This document shows positions 40,501 to 49,671 of a stretch of 62,282 bases of DNA, in pieces. Every line of letters begins with the position of its first letter. The first letter of the stretch is position 1. The notes beneath the pieces were generated by a model. The model did no database searches and was not told the DNA's origin. It saw only the letters and a list, made by a program, of their open reading frames with translations. The position numbers and the translations under genes were made by a program. Source of the stretch: Pseudomonas floridensis (GTDB lineage Bacteria > Pseudomonadota > Gammaproteobacteria > Pseudomonadales > Pseudomonadaceae); assembly GCF_002087235.1 (NCBI RefSeq), contig NZ_MUIO01000036.1, positions 1 through 62,282 of the forward strand, in the 5' to 3' direction.

Positions 40501-40797
40501 GAAGAAGCCCCTGCCGTGCAGGAAGCTCAGGAACCTGCAGTTGTCGAAGCACCGGCCTTGCCGGTCAGCAGCACCGGTCGTGCGCCGAACGATCCTCGTG
40601 AGGTTCGTCGTCGCAAGCGCGAAGAAGAAGCTCGCCGTCAGAAGGAAGCCGAACAGGCTGCTTCTGCCGCGCCGGCTGCTGCGGAGCCTGCACCTGTTGT
40701 CGTAGAAGCAGAATCGGTGCAGCCTGCGCTGCATACTGAGGAAAACGCTGAGTCGCCACATGCCGAGAAAGAGAACGAGCCTAAACCACTCGTCTAA
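37504..40797 (+). CDS. rne: Ribonuclease E
   Basis: RNase E is the essential endonuclease of mRNA decay and rRNA/tRNA processing and the scaffold of the degradosome. The start [10 protein letters not shown] is chosen over an upstream in-frame ATG because it is the family N-terminus. The catalytic half includes the S1 domain (about 35-120), the active-site Asp residues around [13 protein letters not shown] near 300, and the zinc-link CPRCNGTG (Cys401, 404). From about residue 530 it is disordered: a run of at least a dozen PREER-type units at about 615-745, basic R/N-rich patches, an E/A/P-rich stretch, and a conserved tail with [14 protein letters not shown]. These tail motifs are the likely RNA- and partner-binding sites. 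Length 1097. Confidence 0.96.
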   Translation: MKRMLINATQPEELRVALVDGQRLYDLDIESGAREQKKANIYKGRITRIEPSLEAAFVDFGSERHGFLPLKEISREYFKKAPEGRVNIKDVLSEGQEVIVQVEKEERGNKGAALTTFISLAGRYLVLMPNNPRAGGISRRIEGEERNELREALNGLIAPADMGLIVRTAGLGRSSEEMQWDLDYLLQLWTAIKEASLDRSAPFLIYQESNVIIRAIRDYLRQDIGEVLIDSVEAQEEALTFIRQVMPQYASKIKLYEDSVPLFNRFQIESQIETAFQRVVELPSGGSIVIDPTEALVSIDINSARATKGSDIEETALQTNLEAAEEIARQLRLRDIGGLIVIDFIDMTPAKNQRAVEEKVRESLEADRARVQVGRISRFGLLEMSRQRLRPSLGESSGIVCPRCNGTGIIRDVESLSLAILRLIEEEALKDRTAEVRAQVPIPVAAFLLNEKRNSITKIELRTRARIIILPNDHLETPHFEVQRLRDDSPEANNNQSSYEIAAAAAEVEEIAPLAAATRTLVRQEAAVKTAPARANAPVPVEAVAPAPAPAQALPEPSLFKGLVKSLVSLFATKEEPAAPAVVEKPAAVERPARNEERRNGRQQSRGRNNRRDEERKPREERAPREERAERAPREERAPREERAPREERAPREERAPREARDETAAPREERPARTSRERKPREGREERPVRELREPLDAAPAVSLAREERPERAPREERQPRAPREERQPRTEQAVAEASEEEVLLNEEQANDDNQDNNEGERPRRRSRGQRRRSNRRERQRDANGNVIEGSEENGNEEEQGSDNAAALAVTAAAAGIVISAPAEAQANQQAERANDTVEAPAAAAEPASTSETPVTEAPAIDKPVVDAPVVEATTEQAPAAAEPTVELPAVEAPVADEAPKAHAAPEVEVQPAVTEAPAFAAQTELFEAPHAERVVPFKPTPEPTPEPQAPVEAKAQEEEVHVTESAELPTPAPAPAAEPAFVKEEPASYFAPQAPVAEEAPAVQEAQEPAVVEAPALPVSSTGRAPNDPREVRRRKREEEARRQKEAEQAASAAPAAAEPAPVVVEAESVQPALHTEENAESPHAEKENEPKPLV

Positions 40798-40810
40798 TCA
40801 CGGCGCATGA

Positions 40811-40846
40811 AAAAGCCCCGCCTGTGTAAACAGGCGGGGCTTTTTT
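40811..40846 (+). terminator. Rho-independent terminator of rne
   Basis: AAAAGCCCCGCCTG and CAGGCGGGGCTTTT form a 14-pair stem around TGTAAA, ending in six T residues, 14 bases after the rne stop. It is nearly symmetrical and may also work on the minus strand. Confidence 0.93.
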
Positions 40847-40954
40847 ATACCTGCGATTTAGGGCCTGGAGAATTGATCGAGCCTTTCAGCGCGGACATTC
40901 GATCCGTGCAGGTGGGTCGTATCAGCCATGGTTTGCGGACTCAGTGACCTTGGC

Positions 40955-41115
40955 GCTCGCCTCGAGTCACCTTTGCGCCCTTACGGCGCCCTACTTTGAC
41001 GGGGCAAAGTAGGCAAGCCCCTTGGCTCCGGTTCCGGCCCCGGCTGCGCTGGGGCTCCTTCGTCCTGACCCTGATTCGGGGGTCGCCGCAAATGGTGGTG
41101 TTTCCACTATAGCGC
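40955..41115. repeat. Gene-free intergenic element with inverted repeats
   Basis: Between rne and murB 398 bases hold no convincing gene. Apart from the rne terminator, the stretch contains a perfect nine-pair inverted repeat CCTACTTTG/CAAAGTAGG (40990-41013), a GCGCC/GGCGC pair just before it and a GCCCC/GGGGC pair at about 41035-41055. I recall similar CTACTTT...AAAGTAG blocks scattered between genes in Pseudomonas genomes, so this may be a copy of a dispersed repeat. That cannot be confirmed from one copy. Confidence 0.45.
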
Positions 41116-41195
41116 TAGAAAGGCATGCCAGCATTACTGGACGTTAAAAGCAGATCGAGCCGCGCGCTCATGACTGCCAGCCAAAGCCCAATGAA

Positions 41196-42215
41196 TCAGT
41201 AAAGATTCGGCTCCATCTCCAGCTCCACCTTGAATCGCTCTGCAATGTCAGCCTGTATGCGGCGCGCAAGGTTCAAGAGTTGCACGCCAGTGGCCTGCCC
41301 ATAATTGACCAGCACCAGTGACTGAAGCGCATGCACGCCTGCGTCGCCTTCACGGAACCCCTTCCAGCCAGCCCGCTCGATCAACCAGCCAGCCGCCAGT
41401 TTGACACCGGCATCGCCTTGGGAATAACCGACCACATCCGGGTATTCAAGCTTGAGTGCTGCAAAGGACTCGGCAGAAACGACCGGATTCTTGAAGAAAC
41501 TGCCAGCGTTACCCAACACCGCGGGGTCTGGCAGTTTTTCGCTGCGGATAGCGCAAATGGCACGGCTGACGTCGAAGGGCGTGGGTTGCTTGATACCCAT
41601 CTGCTCCAGACGCTGACGAACCGGGCCGTATTCCAGATGCAGCCTGGCTTGGGAAGTAAGCCGGAATCGCACACGTAAAATCAGCCAGCGGCCAGCCTCG
41701 CGTTTGAACACACTGTCTCGGTAGCCGAAAGCGCAATCCTCCAGAACGAACTCGCGCAGCTCTCCGGTTTGGCGATCCAGTGCGGTCAGGCTATGGAAGA
41801 CGTCCTTGATCTCCACGCCGTAGGCACCGATGTTCTGCATCGGCGCAGCGCCGACGGTGCCGGGGATCAGGCTGAGATTTTCAAGCCCGGCGAGCCCCAT
41901 CTGCAGACAGGCCTGCACGAAAGGGTGCCACGGCTCGCCCGCCTCAGCTTCGACGATGGCTTCAGAACAGTCCTCTCGCACAATACGGATACCGCGACTG
42001 GCCATACGTAACACCAATGCCTGCACATCGCCACTGAGCAATAAATTGCTGCCGCCGCCGACGACCAGCAGTGGCACAGCGTGCTCAGCCGAGTACGCCA
42101 GTGCCTGGCGTACCTCGTCGTCGCTGTGCGCTTCGGCGAACAACTTCGCCTGCACGTCCACGCCAAAGGTATTGAACGGCTTGAGCGAAACGGCGGGCCG
42201 TACCTGCAAGGTCAT
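41196..42215 (-). CDS. murB: UDP-N-acetylenolpyruvoylglucosamine reductase
   Basis: MurB is the FAD enzyme that makes UDP-N-acetylmuramate for peptidoglycan. The N-terminal LKPFNTFGVD, the FAD-binding VVGGGSNLLL and IPGTVGAAPMQNIGAYG, and the active-site Ser in GNAGSFFKNP are all present. The ATG at 42215 has AGAGG upstream and yields 339 residues; a GTG seven codons earlier lacks support. It begins 35 bases from the kdsB stop, with nothing between. Confidence 0.95.
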   Translation of the reverse strand: MTLQVRPAVSLKPFNTFGVDVQAKLFAEAHSDDEVRQALAYSAEHAVPLLVVGGGSNLLLSGDVQALVLRMASRGIRIVREDCSEAIVEAEAGEPWHPFVQACLQMGLAGLENLSLIPGTVGAAPMQNIGAYGVEIKDVFHSLTALDRQTGELREFVLEDCAFGYRDSVFKREAGRWLILRVRFRLTSQARLHLEYGPVRQRLEQMGIKQPTPFDVSRAICAIRSEKLPDPAVLGNAGSFFKNPVVSAESFAALKLEYPDVVGYSQGDAGVKLAAGWLIERAGWKGFREGDAGVHALQSLVLVNYGQATGVQLLNLARRIQADIAERFKVELEMEPNLY

Positions 42216-42249
42216 CGAGCGGACCTCTCGAACCACTGGAGAGGCACCA

Positions 42250-43014
42250 TCAAGCCTCCAGCAAGCGTCTTACGCGCTCGAGGTCTTCGGGCGTATCGAC
42301 ACCGCCCGGCGGGGATTCGAGGGCATCGGCAACATGAATCCGTACGCCATTCCAGAGCGCGCGCAGTTGCTCGAGGCTTTCGGTATTTTCCAGCACGCAC
42401 GGGCCCCAACTGACGAAGTCCTGCAGAAAGCCGGCCCGGTAGGCATAAATCCCGATGTGGCGACGATAAGGCACGCCTTCGGGCAACTCGTCACGACTGG
42501 CGGCCAAGGCGTCACGCGCCCAAGGCAGCGGCGCACGGCTGAACGTCAGTGCCAGACCGTTGATGTCAGAAGAAACCTTGACCACATTGGGATTGAACAG
42601 CGCAGCCACATCGTCAATGGGTTCGGCCAGTGTCGAGATTCCGGCCTCGGGGTGCGCGGCAAGATTGTCTGCCACCTGATCGATCACCGACGGCGGAATC
42701 ATCGGCTCGTCACCCTGCACGTTGACCACGATGGCATCCGACGCCAGACCCAGTTGCGCAGCCACTTCGGCCAGGCGGTCGGTTCCGGAATTGTGATCGT
42801 CGCGCGTCAGCAGGACTTCGGCACCGAACGCCTGACAGGCTTCGACGATACGGGCATCGTCGGTGGCGATTACCACGCGCTGCGCGCCGCTCTTGAGTGC
42901 CTGTTCCCAGACAAGCTGAACCATCGGCTTGCCAGCGATGCTTTTCAACGGCTTGCCCGGAAAGCGGCTGGAACCGTAACGCGCCGGGATGACAACAGTG
43001 AAGTCTGCACTCAT
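42250..43014 (-). CDS. kdsB: 3-deoxy-manno-octulosonate cytidylyltransferase
   Basis: The enzyme activates Kdo as CMP-Kdo for lipopolysaccharide. It begins with the nucleotidyltransferase motif [17 protein letters not shown] and has [11 protein letters not shown] and VNVQGDEP as further marks. The length of 254 is typical. Its ATG overlaps the stop of the Trm112-like gene. Confidence 0.96.
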   Translation of the reverse strand: MSADFTVVIPARYGSSRFPGKPLKSIAGKPMVQLVWEQALKSGAQRVVIATDDARIVEACQAFGAEVLLTRDDHNSGTDRLAEVAAQLGLASDAIVVNVQGDEPMIPPSVIDQVADNLAAHPEAGISTLAEPIDDVAALFNPNVVKVSSDINGLALTFSRAPLPWARDALAASRDELPEGVPYRRHIGIYAYRAGFLQDFVSWGPCVLENTESLEQLRALWNGVRIHVADALESPPGGVDTPEDLERVRRLLEA

Positions 43015-43196
43015 TTTTCGAGGCGCTCATCGGCGGTCAATGTGCGCGCTTCGCTTTCCAGCATCACAGGAATCCCGTCACGAACCGGATAGGCCAGGCC
43101 TGCGCCTTTGCTGATCAGTTCGGTCTTGTCTGCGCTGAGCTTCAAGGGGCCTTTGCAGATCGGGCATGCAAGGATATCGAGTAGTTTGGTGTCCAT
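43011..43196 (-). CDS. Trm112/UPF0434 family small zinc-ribbon-like protein
   Basis: The 61-residue protein begins [18 protein letters not shown], the Trm112/YcaR signature with a CPxCK pair, and continues with [11 protein letters not shown]. In Pseudomonas and E. coli it lies between lpxK and kdsB. Family members act as activators of methyltransferases or as small zinc proteins; the partner here is unknown. AGGA is six bases before the ATG. Confidence 0.93.
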   Translation of the reverse strand: MDTKLLDILACPICKGPLKLSADKTELISKGAGLAYPVRDGIPVMLESEARTLTADERLEK

Positions 43197-43213
43197 AGGA
43201 GATCCTGAAGCAG

Positions 43214-44209
43214 TCATGGAGAAAGACGTGTCAGCTGTTCGTCGAACCAGCTGACAAACGCGTCGGAAGGCACTGCATCCACCGCCAGATACCACCAGTC
43301 GTCAGCCGCAAAGGCGCGGCATTTGACGGCATCCTTCTCGGTCATGACCAGTGGCAGCGATGGCGTGAAGGTCAGCGTTTCAGCGCTGTAGACAGCATGG
43401 TCAGCGAATGCGTGCTGCACAGGCCGCCAGTGTAATCCTTCGAGGGTATTGAAGAAACGTCGCGGGTTACCGATTCCGGCCACTGCATGCACAGCTTGGC
43501 CAGGCGGAAAATGATCAACCGGCCGACGCTCGCCACTGTGCAAGTTGACCAAGGCAGCAGGCTTGAGGGTAAAGGCATAGCCGTCGTCGCGATCTGCCAT
43601 TGCGCCATTGAACAGCACCGCATCGACGCTGGCCAGTCGTTCGGCGGGCTCGCGCAACGGACCGGCAGGAAGGCAACGGCGATTGCCGAGCCCTCGGGCA
43701 GCATCGATCAGCACCAGTTCCAGATCACGCGCCAGCCGGTAATGCTGCAATCCGTCATCGGACAGAATAAGGTCGAGAGGTTCGGCGGCTAGCAGGGCTT
43801 TGACCGCCTGACTGCGATCGGGGTCGATCATCAACGGGACGCCGCAACGCTGCACGATCAACAGTGGCTCATCACCCGCCTCGCTGGCACCGTGCTCGGA
43901 CCGCACACGCCACGGCAGGCTCGGCGGTTTGGCGCCGTAGCCACGACTGACGACCCCTACCCGCAGACCGCGCCGCTGGCAATGCTCGATCATCCACAGA
44001 ATTAATGGGGTTTTGCCAGTGCCGCCCACGGTGATGTTGCCGACCACGATGACCGGCACCGGCGCCCGGTAGATATCGCCCTCGCCCGCTACGAATCGCG
44101 CACGCTTGCCGTCGACGACCCGACGATAGAGGATTTCCAGAGGACGCAGCAGCGCCAGCGCGGGGTGGCCGTTGTACCAGGCGTCAAGCAAACGGTCAGT
44201 GAATGCCAT
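43214..44209 (-). CDS. lpxK: Tetraacyldisaccharide 4'-kinase
   Basis: LpxK phosphorylates the lipid A disaccharide precursor at the 4' position. The Walker A motif is [13 protein letters not shown] near residues 55-67, preceded by an N-terminal membrane-associating helix ([17 protein letters not shown]). The later [17 protein letters not shown] is diagnostic. Length 331. The start overlaps the exbD stop (TGATG). Confidence 0.95.
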   Translation of the reverse strand: MAFTDRLLDAWYNGHPALALLRPLEILYRRVVDGKRARFVAGEGDIYRAPVPVIVVGNITVGGTGKTPLILWMIEHCQRRGLRVGVVSRGYGAKPPSLPWRVRSEHGASEAGDEPLLIVQRCGVPLMIDPDRSQAVKALLAAEPLDLILSDDGLQHYRLARDLELVLIDAARGLGNRRCLPAGPLREPAERLASVDAVLFNGAMADRDDGYAFTLKPAALVNLHSGERRPVDHFPPGQAVHAVAGIGNPRRFFNTLEGLHWRPVQHAFADHAVYSAETLTFTPSLPLVMTEKDAVKCRAFAADDWWYLAVDAVPSDAFVSWFDEQLTRLSP

Positions 44210-44640
44210 CAGTTAGCCTGTGTGGCCTCGACCGTGGTCATGCGCAGATGACTGAAGCCCAGTTTTCCTGCGGCGTCCATCGCGGTAATGACCGACTGAT
44301 GAGGCGTCTTGCCATCGGCACTGATCGACAGCGGCAGGCTGGTATCGCCAGCCGACTCACGCTGCAAGGCTTCGATCAGGGTGGCCAGATCGTTCTTGGG
44401 CAGCAATTGATTGTTCAGGGAAAAGATCCCGTCGGCGTTGATCGCGATGTCCAGATGTTTGACGCTCGCATCCACTTCCGGCGTACCGGTAACCGCCTGC
44501 GGCAGATCGACCCGCAGTTGGGTTTCGCGAGTGAACGTGGTGGTCACAATGAAGAAAAGCAGCAGGATGAACACCACATCGATCAATGAAACCAGATTGA
44601 TGTCGATGGTCTCCCGCGGCCTGCGGCGACGAAACTTCAC
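44209..44640 (-). CDS. exbD: ExbD/TolR family biopolymer transport protein
   Basis: The 143-residue protein has a cytoplasmic N-terminus, one membrane helix at about 13-33 containing the conserved Asp ([16 protein letters not shown]) and a periplasmic domain. It forms a proton-driven motor with the ExbB homologue. The GTG start overlaps the exbB stop. Placed beside lpxK rather than a TonB gene, this pair may serve envelope transport near lipid A synthesis; that is inference. Confidence 0.92.
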   Translation of the reverse strand: MKFRRRRPRETIDINLVSLIDVVFILLLFFIVTTTFTRETQLRVDLPQAVTGTPEVDASVKHLDIAINADGIFSLNNQLLPKNDLATLIEALQRESAGDTSLPLSISADGKTPHQSVITAMDAAGKLGFSHLRMTTVEATQAN

Positions 44641-45314
44641 TTCTTCTTGCTCCCGCCCGCCTTGGCCAGGGCTTTGAGGTCGACCTTGGCGTCGATCAGA
44701 TCTACATCCCGGTCACCCTGCACCACTTCGACCAGGCGAATCGCCTGCTGCTCCATGCCGACCACCAGTTCATCGACACGGCTCTGCAGGAAACGGTGGA
44801 AGAAAATCGCCGGGATCGCAACGATCAGGCCGGATGCCGTGCAGATCAGCGCCTTGGAGATACCGCCCGCCAGCACACCCGCATTGGCGGTGGCGCCCGA
44901 GGCGTTGAACGAGCCAAAGATATCGATCATGCCCAGCACGGTGCCCAGCAGACCGAGCAGCGGCGCCATGGCAGCAATCGAGCCCAGCGCACTGAGGTAG
45001 CGTTCCAGATCGTGGATGACCCGGGCAGCGGCTTCTTCGATGCACTCTTTCATGATCTCGCGACCGTGCTTGGAATTGGCCAGGCCCGCCGCGAGGATCT
45101 CACCCAGCGGCGAGTCGGCACGCAGTTGCTTGAGCTTGTCGTTGTCCAGCTTGTGTTCCTGAATCCACTGCCAGACCTGCCCCAGCAGATGCGGCGGCGT
45201 GATGCGGCTGGCCCGCAGGGTCCAGAGACGCTCGATGATGATGCCGGCAGCGGCGATGGAACTCAAAATGATCGGCAACATCATCCAGCCGCCCGATTTG
45301 ACCAGTTCCCACAC
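44637..45314 (-). CDS. exbB: ExbB/TolQ family proton channel protein
   Basis: The protein has three membrane helices: about 8-28, then 117-140 and 160-185, which match the MotA/TolQ/ExbB channel core (LGSIAAMAPLLGLLGTVLGM). The start is GTG at 45314 with GGAG nine bases upstream, giving VWELVKSGGW; an earlier ATG has no ribosome site. The length of 226 fits. It is the first gene of an exbB-exbD-lpxK-trm112-kdsB string. Confidence 0.92.
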   Translation of the reverse strand: MWELVKSGGWMMLPIILSSIAAAGIIIERLWTLRASRITPPHLLGQVWQWIQEHKLDNDKLKQLRADSPLGEILAAGLANSKHGREIMKECIEEAAARVIHDLERYLSALGSIAAMAPLLGLLGTVLGMIDIFGSFNASGATANAGVLAGGISKALICTASGLIVAIPAIFFHRFLQSRVDELVVGMEQQAIRLVEVVQGDRDVDLIDAKVDLKALAKAGGSKKK

Positions 45315-45395
45315 AGTGACCACTCCCTTGAAAAATTGGCGCCACTCTACCATAGGGTCGACGGGTGCCGAACGACCAGATCGATATCCGTGGAT

Positions 45396-47612
45396 TCAGT
45401 CACGCCAGAAACGCCGTTGCGCCCGCTGGGCCTGAGGCGTGCCGAACGCCCCGAGTTGCAGGCGGATCGCGCCCATCTCGGCACTGTCGTAAGGGGCGAT
45501 GCCCAGCCATCGATAGCGGGCCATGACCAGCGGATGCGGGTGACCGAACGCATTGTTGCGGCCGCGCGAGATCAGCACGCCGTTCGGCATCACCGCCTTG
45601 AGAAACGCTTTGGAAGACGATGTACGGCTGCCATGATGAGGCGCCTGCAACCAGTGCGCGCGCAGATCGAAGCCGCTGTCGAGCGCTGCCCGTTCGGCAT
45701 CGACGTCAATATCGCCGGTCAGCAACAGACGCTCGCCGCTGGCCTCGACGCTCAGCATGCAGGACGCCGCGTTGCCTTGCGGCGCCTGTTCCCAGCGCCA
45801 GGTCGAAAACACCACGCCATCCCATTCCCAGCGCTCGTCGTTCTCGCATGAGCGGGCACCCAGTTGCGGCGCGAGCCTGACCACATCACCACCCAGTACG
45901 CGCCTGACCGGCAGCGCATCCAGAACCGCCAAGGCGCCACCGGCGTGATCGGCATCCGCGTGGCTGAGCAGCATCAGGTCCAGATGCCGTACGCCGCGCT
46001 TGCGAATGGCCGGTACGACCACGCGCTGGCCGATGTCGAACTCGCCAAAGCGCGGTCCGGCGTCATACAACAGCGTGTGATGACGCGTGCGCAGCACGAT
46101 GGCCAGCCCCTGACCGACATCCAGTTGCATCACCTCGACCTGCCCGAGCGGCACCGACTTGAGCGGTGGAAAAATACACAACAGCAGCAGCGGCCAACCC
46201 GGCAACCGGATCGGCACGCCCTTGGGCAACAACAGTAATAACGCCCCGAGCAGGCTCAATCCAAGCGCCCAGGTCGGCGGTGCGCTGGGCAGCCAGGCGG
46301 GCATATGCCCCGCCATCCAGCCCAGAAACACGAACAGTGCGTCCAAGGCCCCACCCGCCAGCCAAAGAAGGGATTCACCCAAATAAGGAACCGGCAGCAA
46401 CAATGTGCCGATCAATGCTGGCGGCAGGACGATTACGCTGACCCAGGGCACCGCCAGCAGATTGACCAGCGGCCCGCTAACACTGATGGGCAGGTTCAAC
46501 ATCATCAGGATCGGCAGCAGCCCGACCGCGATCAGCCACTGGGCGCGGGTCCAGCTTTGCAGCCAGCTCCAGGCACCGAGGCGTGCACTGAAAATCAGCA
46601 TCAGAATCGCTACGGCGGCGAAGGACAGCCAGAAGCCGGGCCGCAGGCTGACCAGCGGCTCAAAGATCAGCACGGCATTGAGTGACAGCAGCAGCGGCCA
46701 GATCATGCCCAGATGCCGGAAGCGCAGACGCCACAGCAGGATCATGCCGACCATCACACAGGCTCGTCGCACCGGCACATCGAACCCGGCCAGCAATCCA
46801 TAACCGAGCGCCGCACCGAATGCCAGACCGCAGGCCCAGGGTAACCACGGCACAGATCGCGGCCACAGCCCCCAACGCGCCAAGAGACTAACCAGCGCGT
46901 AGACCACGCCGGCCAGCAAACCGATGTGCTGACCGGAGATCACCAGCAAATGCACGGTTCCGGTGTCTTGCAGCACCTGCCAGTCAGTGGGCGATAGCCC
47001 TGAGCCGTCACCCAGCACCAACGCTGCCAGCCCACCTTCGCGCCCTTGCGCATCGACGGTCAGCAGTCGCTGGCGGAGGGTGTCGCGCCAGGCAGCGCGA
47101 GCCGGTGACAGACGCTCACCGTCCACCACCGTGCCGGTCGCGCCGATGCGTTGGGCCAGCAGCCACGCCTCGTAGTCGAATGCATCGGGATTGACCAGCC
47201 CACCTGGCCGTTTGAGTTTTACCGCTAATCGCCACCGCTCGCCACTGCGCACGTCGGGGCCGCCATACCAGGCGATGCGCATCAATTTCGGCAACTGCGC
47301 CCGGCGCGACACACCGTCGGCCAGTTCGAACCGCACCACCCCTTCGGCAACACTCGGCAACCCGACCACCTTGCCCTGCAACCAGAGCGTCTGGCCGTCG
47401 AGCCTGGCTGGCAAACGATTGTCCAGCGCCCATTGCGCCGACAGACAGGCCCAAGTAAACCCCAACAGAAACAAGGCCAGCGGGTAAGTGCGAAACGGCA
47501 ACAGCATCAGTGCCAGAACGGGCATCAACAGCAGTAACCCGGTGCCAGGCAAAACAGGCAGCAAACGCAGGGCCAGCAGGCCCAGAGCAAGCGCGATCAT
47601 CCCTGTGCGCAT
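45396..47612 (-). CDS. comEC: ComEC/Rec2 family DNA internalization protein
   Basis: The 738-residue polytopic membrane protein carries an N-terminal DUF4131 region, the competence core with many helices (residues about 190-480, including VHLLVISGQHIGLLAGVV), and a C-terminal metallo-beta-lactamase-like domain with LSHADADHAGGALAVL. ComEC is the channel that takes single-stranded DNA across the inner membrane. GAGGAT precedes the ATG. The reading frame is intact. Confidence 0.95.
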   Translation of the reverse strand: MRTGMIALALGLLALRLLPVLPGTGLLLLMPVLALMLLPFRTYPLALFLLGFTWACLSAQWALDNRLPARLDGQTLWLQGKVVGLPSVAEGVVRFELADGVSRRAQLPKLMRIAWYGGPDVRSGERWRLAVKLKRPGGLVNPDAFDYEAWLLAQRIGATGTVVDGERLSPARAAWRDTLRQRLLTVDAQGREGGLAALVLGDGSGLSPTDWQVLQDTGTVHLLVISGQHIGLLAGVVYALVSLLARWGLWPRSVPWLPWACGLAFGAALGYGLLAGFDVPVRRACVMVGMILLWRLRFRHLGMIWPLLLSLNAVLIFEPLVSLRPGFWLSFAAVAILMLIFSARLGAWSWLQSWTRAQWLIAVGLLPILMMLNLPISVSGPLVNLLAVPWVSVIVLPPALIGTLLLPVPYLGESLLWLAGGALDALFVFLGWMAGHMPAWLPSAPPTWALGLSLLGALLLLLPKGVPIRLPGWPLLLLCIFPPLKSVPLGQVEVMQLDVGQGLAIVLRTRHHTLLYDAGPRFGEFDIGQRVVVPAIRKRGVRHLDLMLLSHADADHAGGALAVLDALPVRRVLGGDVVRLAPQLGARSCENDERWEWDGVVFSTWRWEQAPQGNAASCMLSVEASGERLLLTGDIDVDAERAALDSGFDLRAHWLQAPHHGSRTSSSKAFLKAVMPNGVLISRGRNNAFGHPHPLVMARYRWLGIAPYDSAEMGAIRLQLGAFGTPQAQRAQRRFWRD

Positions 47613-47707
47613 GGGTGATCCTCAAGACGGAAAGCCTCAAGGATGGTCGCAGGCGAGGGATAGCGGGTGAAGGGTGTGTTTCATGATCTGAACAGGCAGG
47701 CTCAACG

Positions 47708-47735
47708 CAGTGACCCGCCGAGTGGCGGGTCACTG
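47708..47735. terminator. Perfect 12-pair hairpin between comEC and yadH
   Basis: CAGTGACCCGCC and GGCGGGTCACTG pair fully around GAGT. It lies 25 bases past the permease stop. Neither strand has a T run, so it may be a Rho-linked or processing hairpin rather than an intrinsic terminator. Confidence 0.45.
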
Positions 47736-47759
47736 TTCAGGATGTTACCGGGCAAGATG

Positions 47760-48548
47760 TTACTGACGCATGCCGCGCCCGCTTACCAGCAACCGTGCGC
47801 AGCCGAAGTAGAGCACGAAGGTGGCGACGATCATGAACGCCAGCGCGATGCTGATCTTGATGTCAGACACACCGAGGATGCCGTAGCGAAACGCGTTGAC
47901 CATGTGCAGGACCGGGTTGGCCAGCGACACGGTCTGCCAGAACGGCGGCAGCAGATTGATCGAATAGAACACGCCGCCCAGGTAGGTCAACGGCGTCAGC
48001 ACGAACGTCGGAATGATCGAAATATCGTCGAAGTTGCGCGCAAACACCGCGTTGATGAAGCCCAGCAGCGAGAAAATCGTAGCGGTCAGCACGACCACGA
48101 CAATGGTCACGCCCAGGTGATGCACCTGCAGGTCGGTGAAGAACATCGAGAGCATCGTGACGATGAAACCGACCATCAGACCCCGCAGCACGCCGCCAAG
48201 TGTGTACCCGACCAGAATGGTGTGCGGTGAAACCGGCGAAACCATCAGCTCTTCGATAGAGTGCTGGAACTTGGCACCGAAGAAGCTCGATACCACGTTG
48301 CCGTAGGAGTTAGTGATCACCGACATCATGATCAGCCCCGGCACGATGTACTGCATGTAGGTGAAGCCACCCATGTCACCGATCTGACGACCGATCAGGT
48401 TACCGAAGATGACGAAGTACAGAACCATGGTGATCGCAGGCGGCAGCAGAGTCTGCGGCCAGATGCGCATGAAGCGATGGACTTCACGGTAAACGATGGT
48501 CTTCAGGGCAATCAGGTTGGGGCGCAGCTCGCCGGTCTGAGCAGTCAT
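47760..48548 (-). CDS. yadH: ABC-2 type exporter permease (YadH-like)
   Basis: The 262-residue membrane protein has six predicted helices and the ABC-2 signature region FLGGVFYSINLLPPFWQTV. It is cotranscribed with the ATPase upstream, with an ATGA overlap. Family members resemble drug or polymer exporters; the substrate is unknown. The pair matches E. coli YadH/YadG in layout. Confidence 0.9.
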   Translation of the reverse strand: MTAQTGELRPNLIALKTIVYREVHRFMRIWPQTLLPPAITMVLYFVIFGNLIGRQIGDMGGFTYMQYIVPGLIMMSVITNSYGNVVSSFFGAKFQHSIEELMVSPVSPHTILVGYTLGGVLRGLMVGFIVTMLSMFFTDLQVHHLGVTIVVVVLTATIFSLLGFINAVFARNFDDISIIPTFVLTPLTYLGGVFYSINLLPPFWQTVSLANPVLHMVNAFRYGILGVSDIKISIALAFMIVATFVLYFGCARLLVSGRGMRQ

Positions 48549-49477
48549 AGCGCCACCTTTGCCAGGTTTTTTTCCACCAGAGACACGAACAGTTCCTCGA
48601 GACGATTGGATTTATTGCGCAGGCTCAGCACTTCGATGTTTTGCGCGGCCAACTGGCTGAACAGCGCTGTGATGCCCACATTCTTGTCGACCTGTACTTC
48701 CAGCGTGTGGCTGTCGAGCAGACGGCTCGGAAAGCCCGGCAACTGAGGCGCGGTCTGCCAGGTCGCCTTGAGGTCGAGCAGAAATGTCTCGACGGTCAGG
48801 GTGCTGAGCAACTGCTTCATGCTGGTGTTCTGCACTATCGTCCCATGGTCGATGATGCCGATGTTGCGGCACAGTTGCTCGGCCTCTTCCAGGTAATGCG
48901 TGGTCAGAATGATGGTGATGCCCTTGCGGTTCAGCTCTGTGAGGAAGGTCCACATCGAGCGACGCAGTTCGATGTCCACACCTGCGGTCGGCTCATCGAG
49001 AATCAGCAGACGCGGCTCGTGAATCAGCGCGCGAGCGATCATCAGACGGCGCTTCATGCCGCCTGACAGCGAACGCGAAGGCACATCGCGCTTGTCCCAC
49101 AATCCCAGTTGGGTCAGGTACTGCTCGGCGCGCTCCCTGGCGACCTTGGCAGGAATGCCGTAGTAGCCGGCCTGGGTCACGACGATGTCGAAGGTTTTCT
49201 CGAACTGATTGAAATTGAATTCCTGCGGCACGACACCGATGGAGCGCTTGAGCGCAGCCGGCTCACGGTCCAGATCGTGACCAAAAATGTTCACCGTGCC
49301 ACTGGTCTTGTTGACCAGCGTCGAGATGATGCCGATGGTGGTCGATTTGCCCGCGCCATTGGGGCCGAGCAAGGCGAAGAAGTCACCTTCGGCAACGTCC
49401 AGGTCGATACCACTCAGGGCCTGGAAACCGTTGCCATAGGTTTTGGTTAGCTGCCGGATGGACAGAGCTGAAGACAT
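48545..49477 (-). CDS. yadG: ABC transporter ATP-binding protein (YadG-like)
   Basis: The 310-residue ATPase has Walker A GPNGAGKST near residue 38, the Q-loop VVPQEFNFNQFE, signature LSGGMKRRLM and Walker B LLILDEPTAGVD. A C-terminal extension of about 80 residues follows the nucleotide domain, as in exporter subfamilies. It partners the adjacent ABC-2 permease. Confidence 0.93.
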   Translation of the reverse strand: MSSALSIRQLTKTYGNGFQALSGIDLDVAEGDFFALLGPNGAGKSTTIGIISTLVNKTSGTVNIFGHDLDREPAALKRSIGVVPQEFNFNQFEKTFDIVVTQAGYYGIPAKVARERAEQYLTQLGLWDKRDVPSRSLSGGMKRRLMIARALIHEPRLLILDEPTAGVDIELRRSMWTFLTELNRKGITIILTTHYLEEAEQLCRNIGIIDHGTIVQNTSMKQLLSTLTVETFLLDLKATWQTAPQLPGFPSRLLDSHTLEVQVDKNVGITALFSQLAAQNIEVLSLRNKSNRLEELFVSLVEKNLAKVAL

Positions 49478-49671
49478 ATCGGAAAAAGTACCAAATCAGA
49501 ATGGAAAGAAGGGGATGGGCTGAAAGCCGCCGTGCACGTCACTGGCGCCCGATCAAACAATGGTGCGTGGCCGGGCCACTCAAGTACAGACACATTTGTT
49601 AATAGTAAATATCGAAGCGCGAAGAGAAGCCGTCGGGCCTTGCCCGGCGCGGCTTCTGCGTAGCTCTGATG

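Noticed and set aside
37594..40761. A 1055-codon open frame antisense to rne
   Set aside because: It mirrors the rne frame, is rich in Arg/Phe/Gly from complementing Glu/Ala/Pro codons, has no ribosome site and no recognisable domain. It is a composition artefact.
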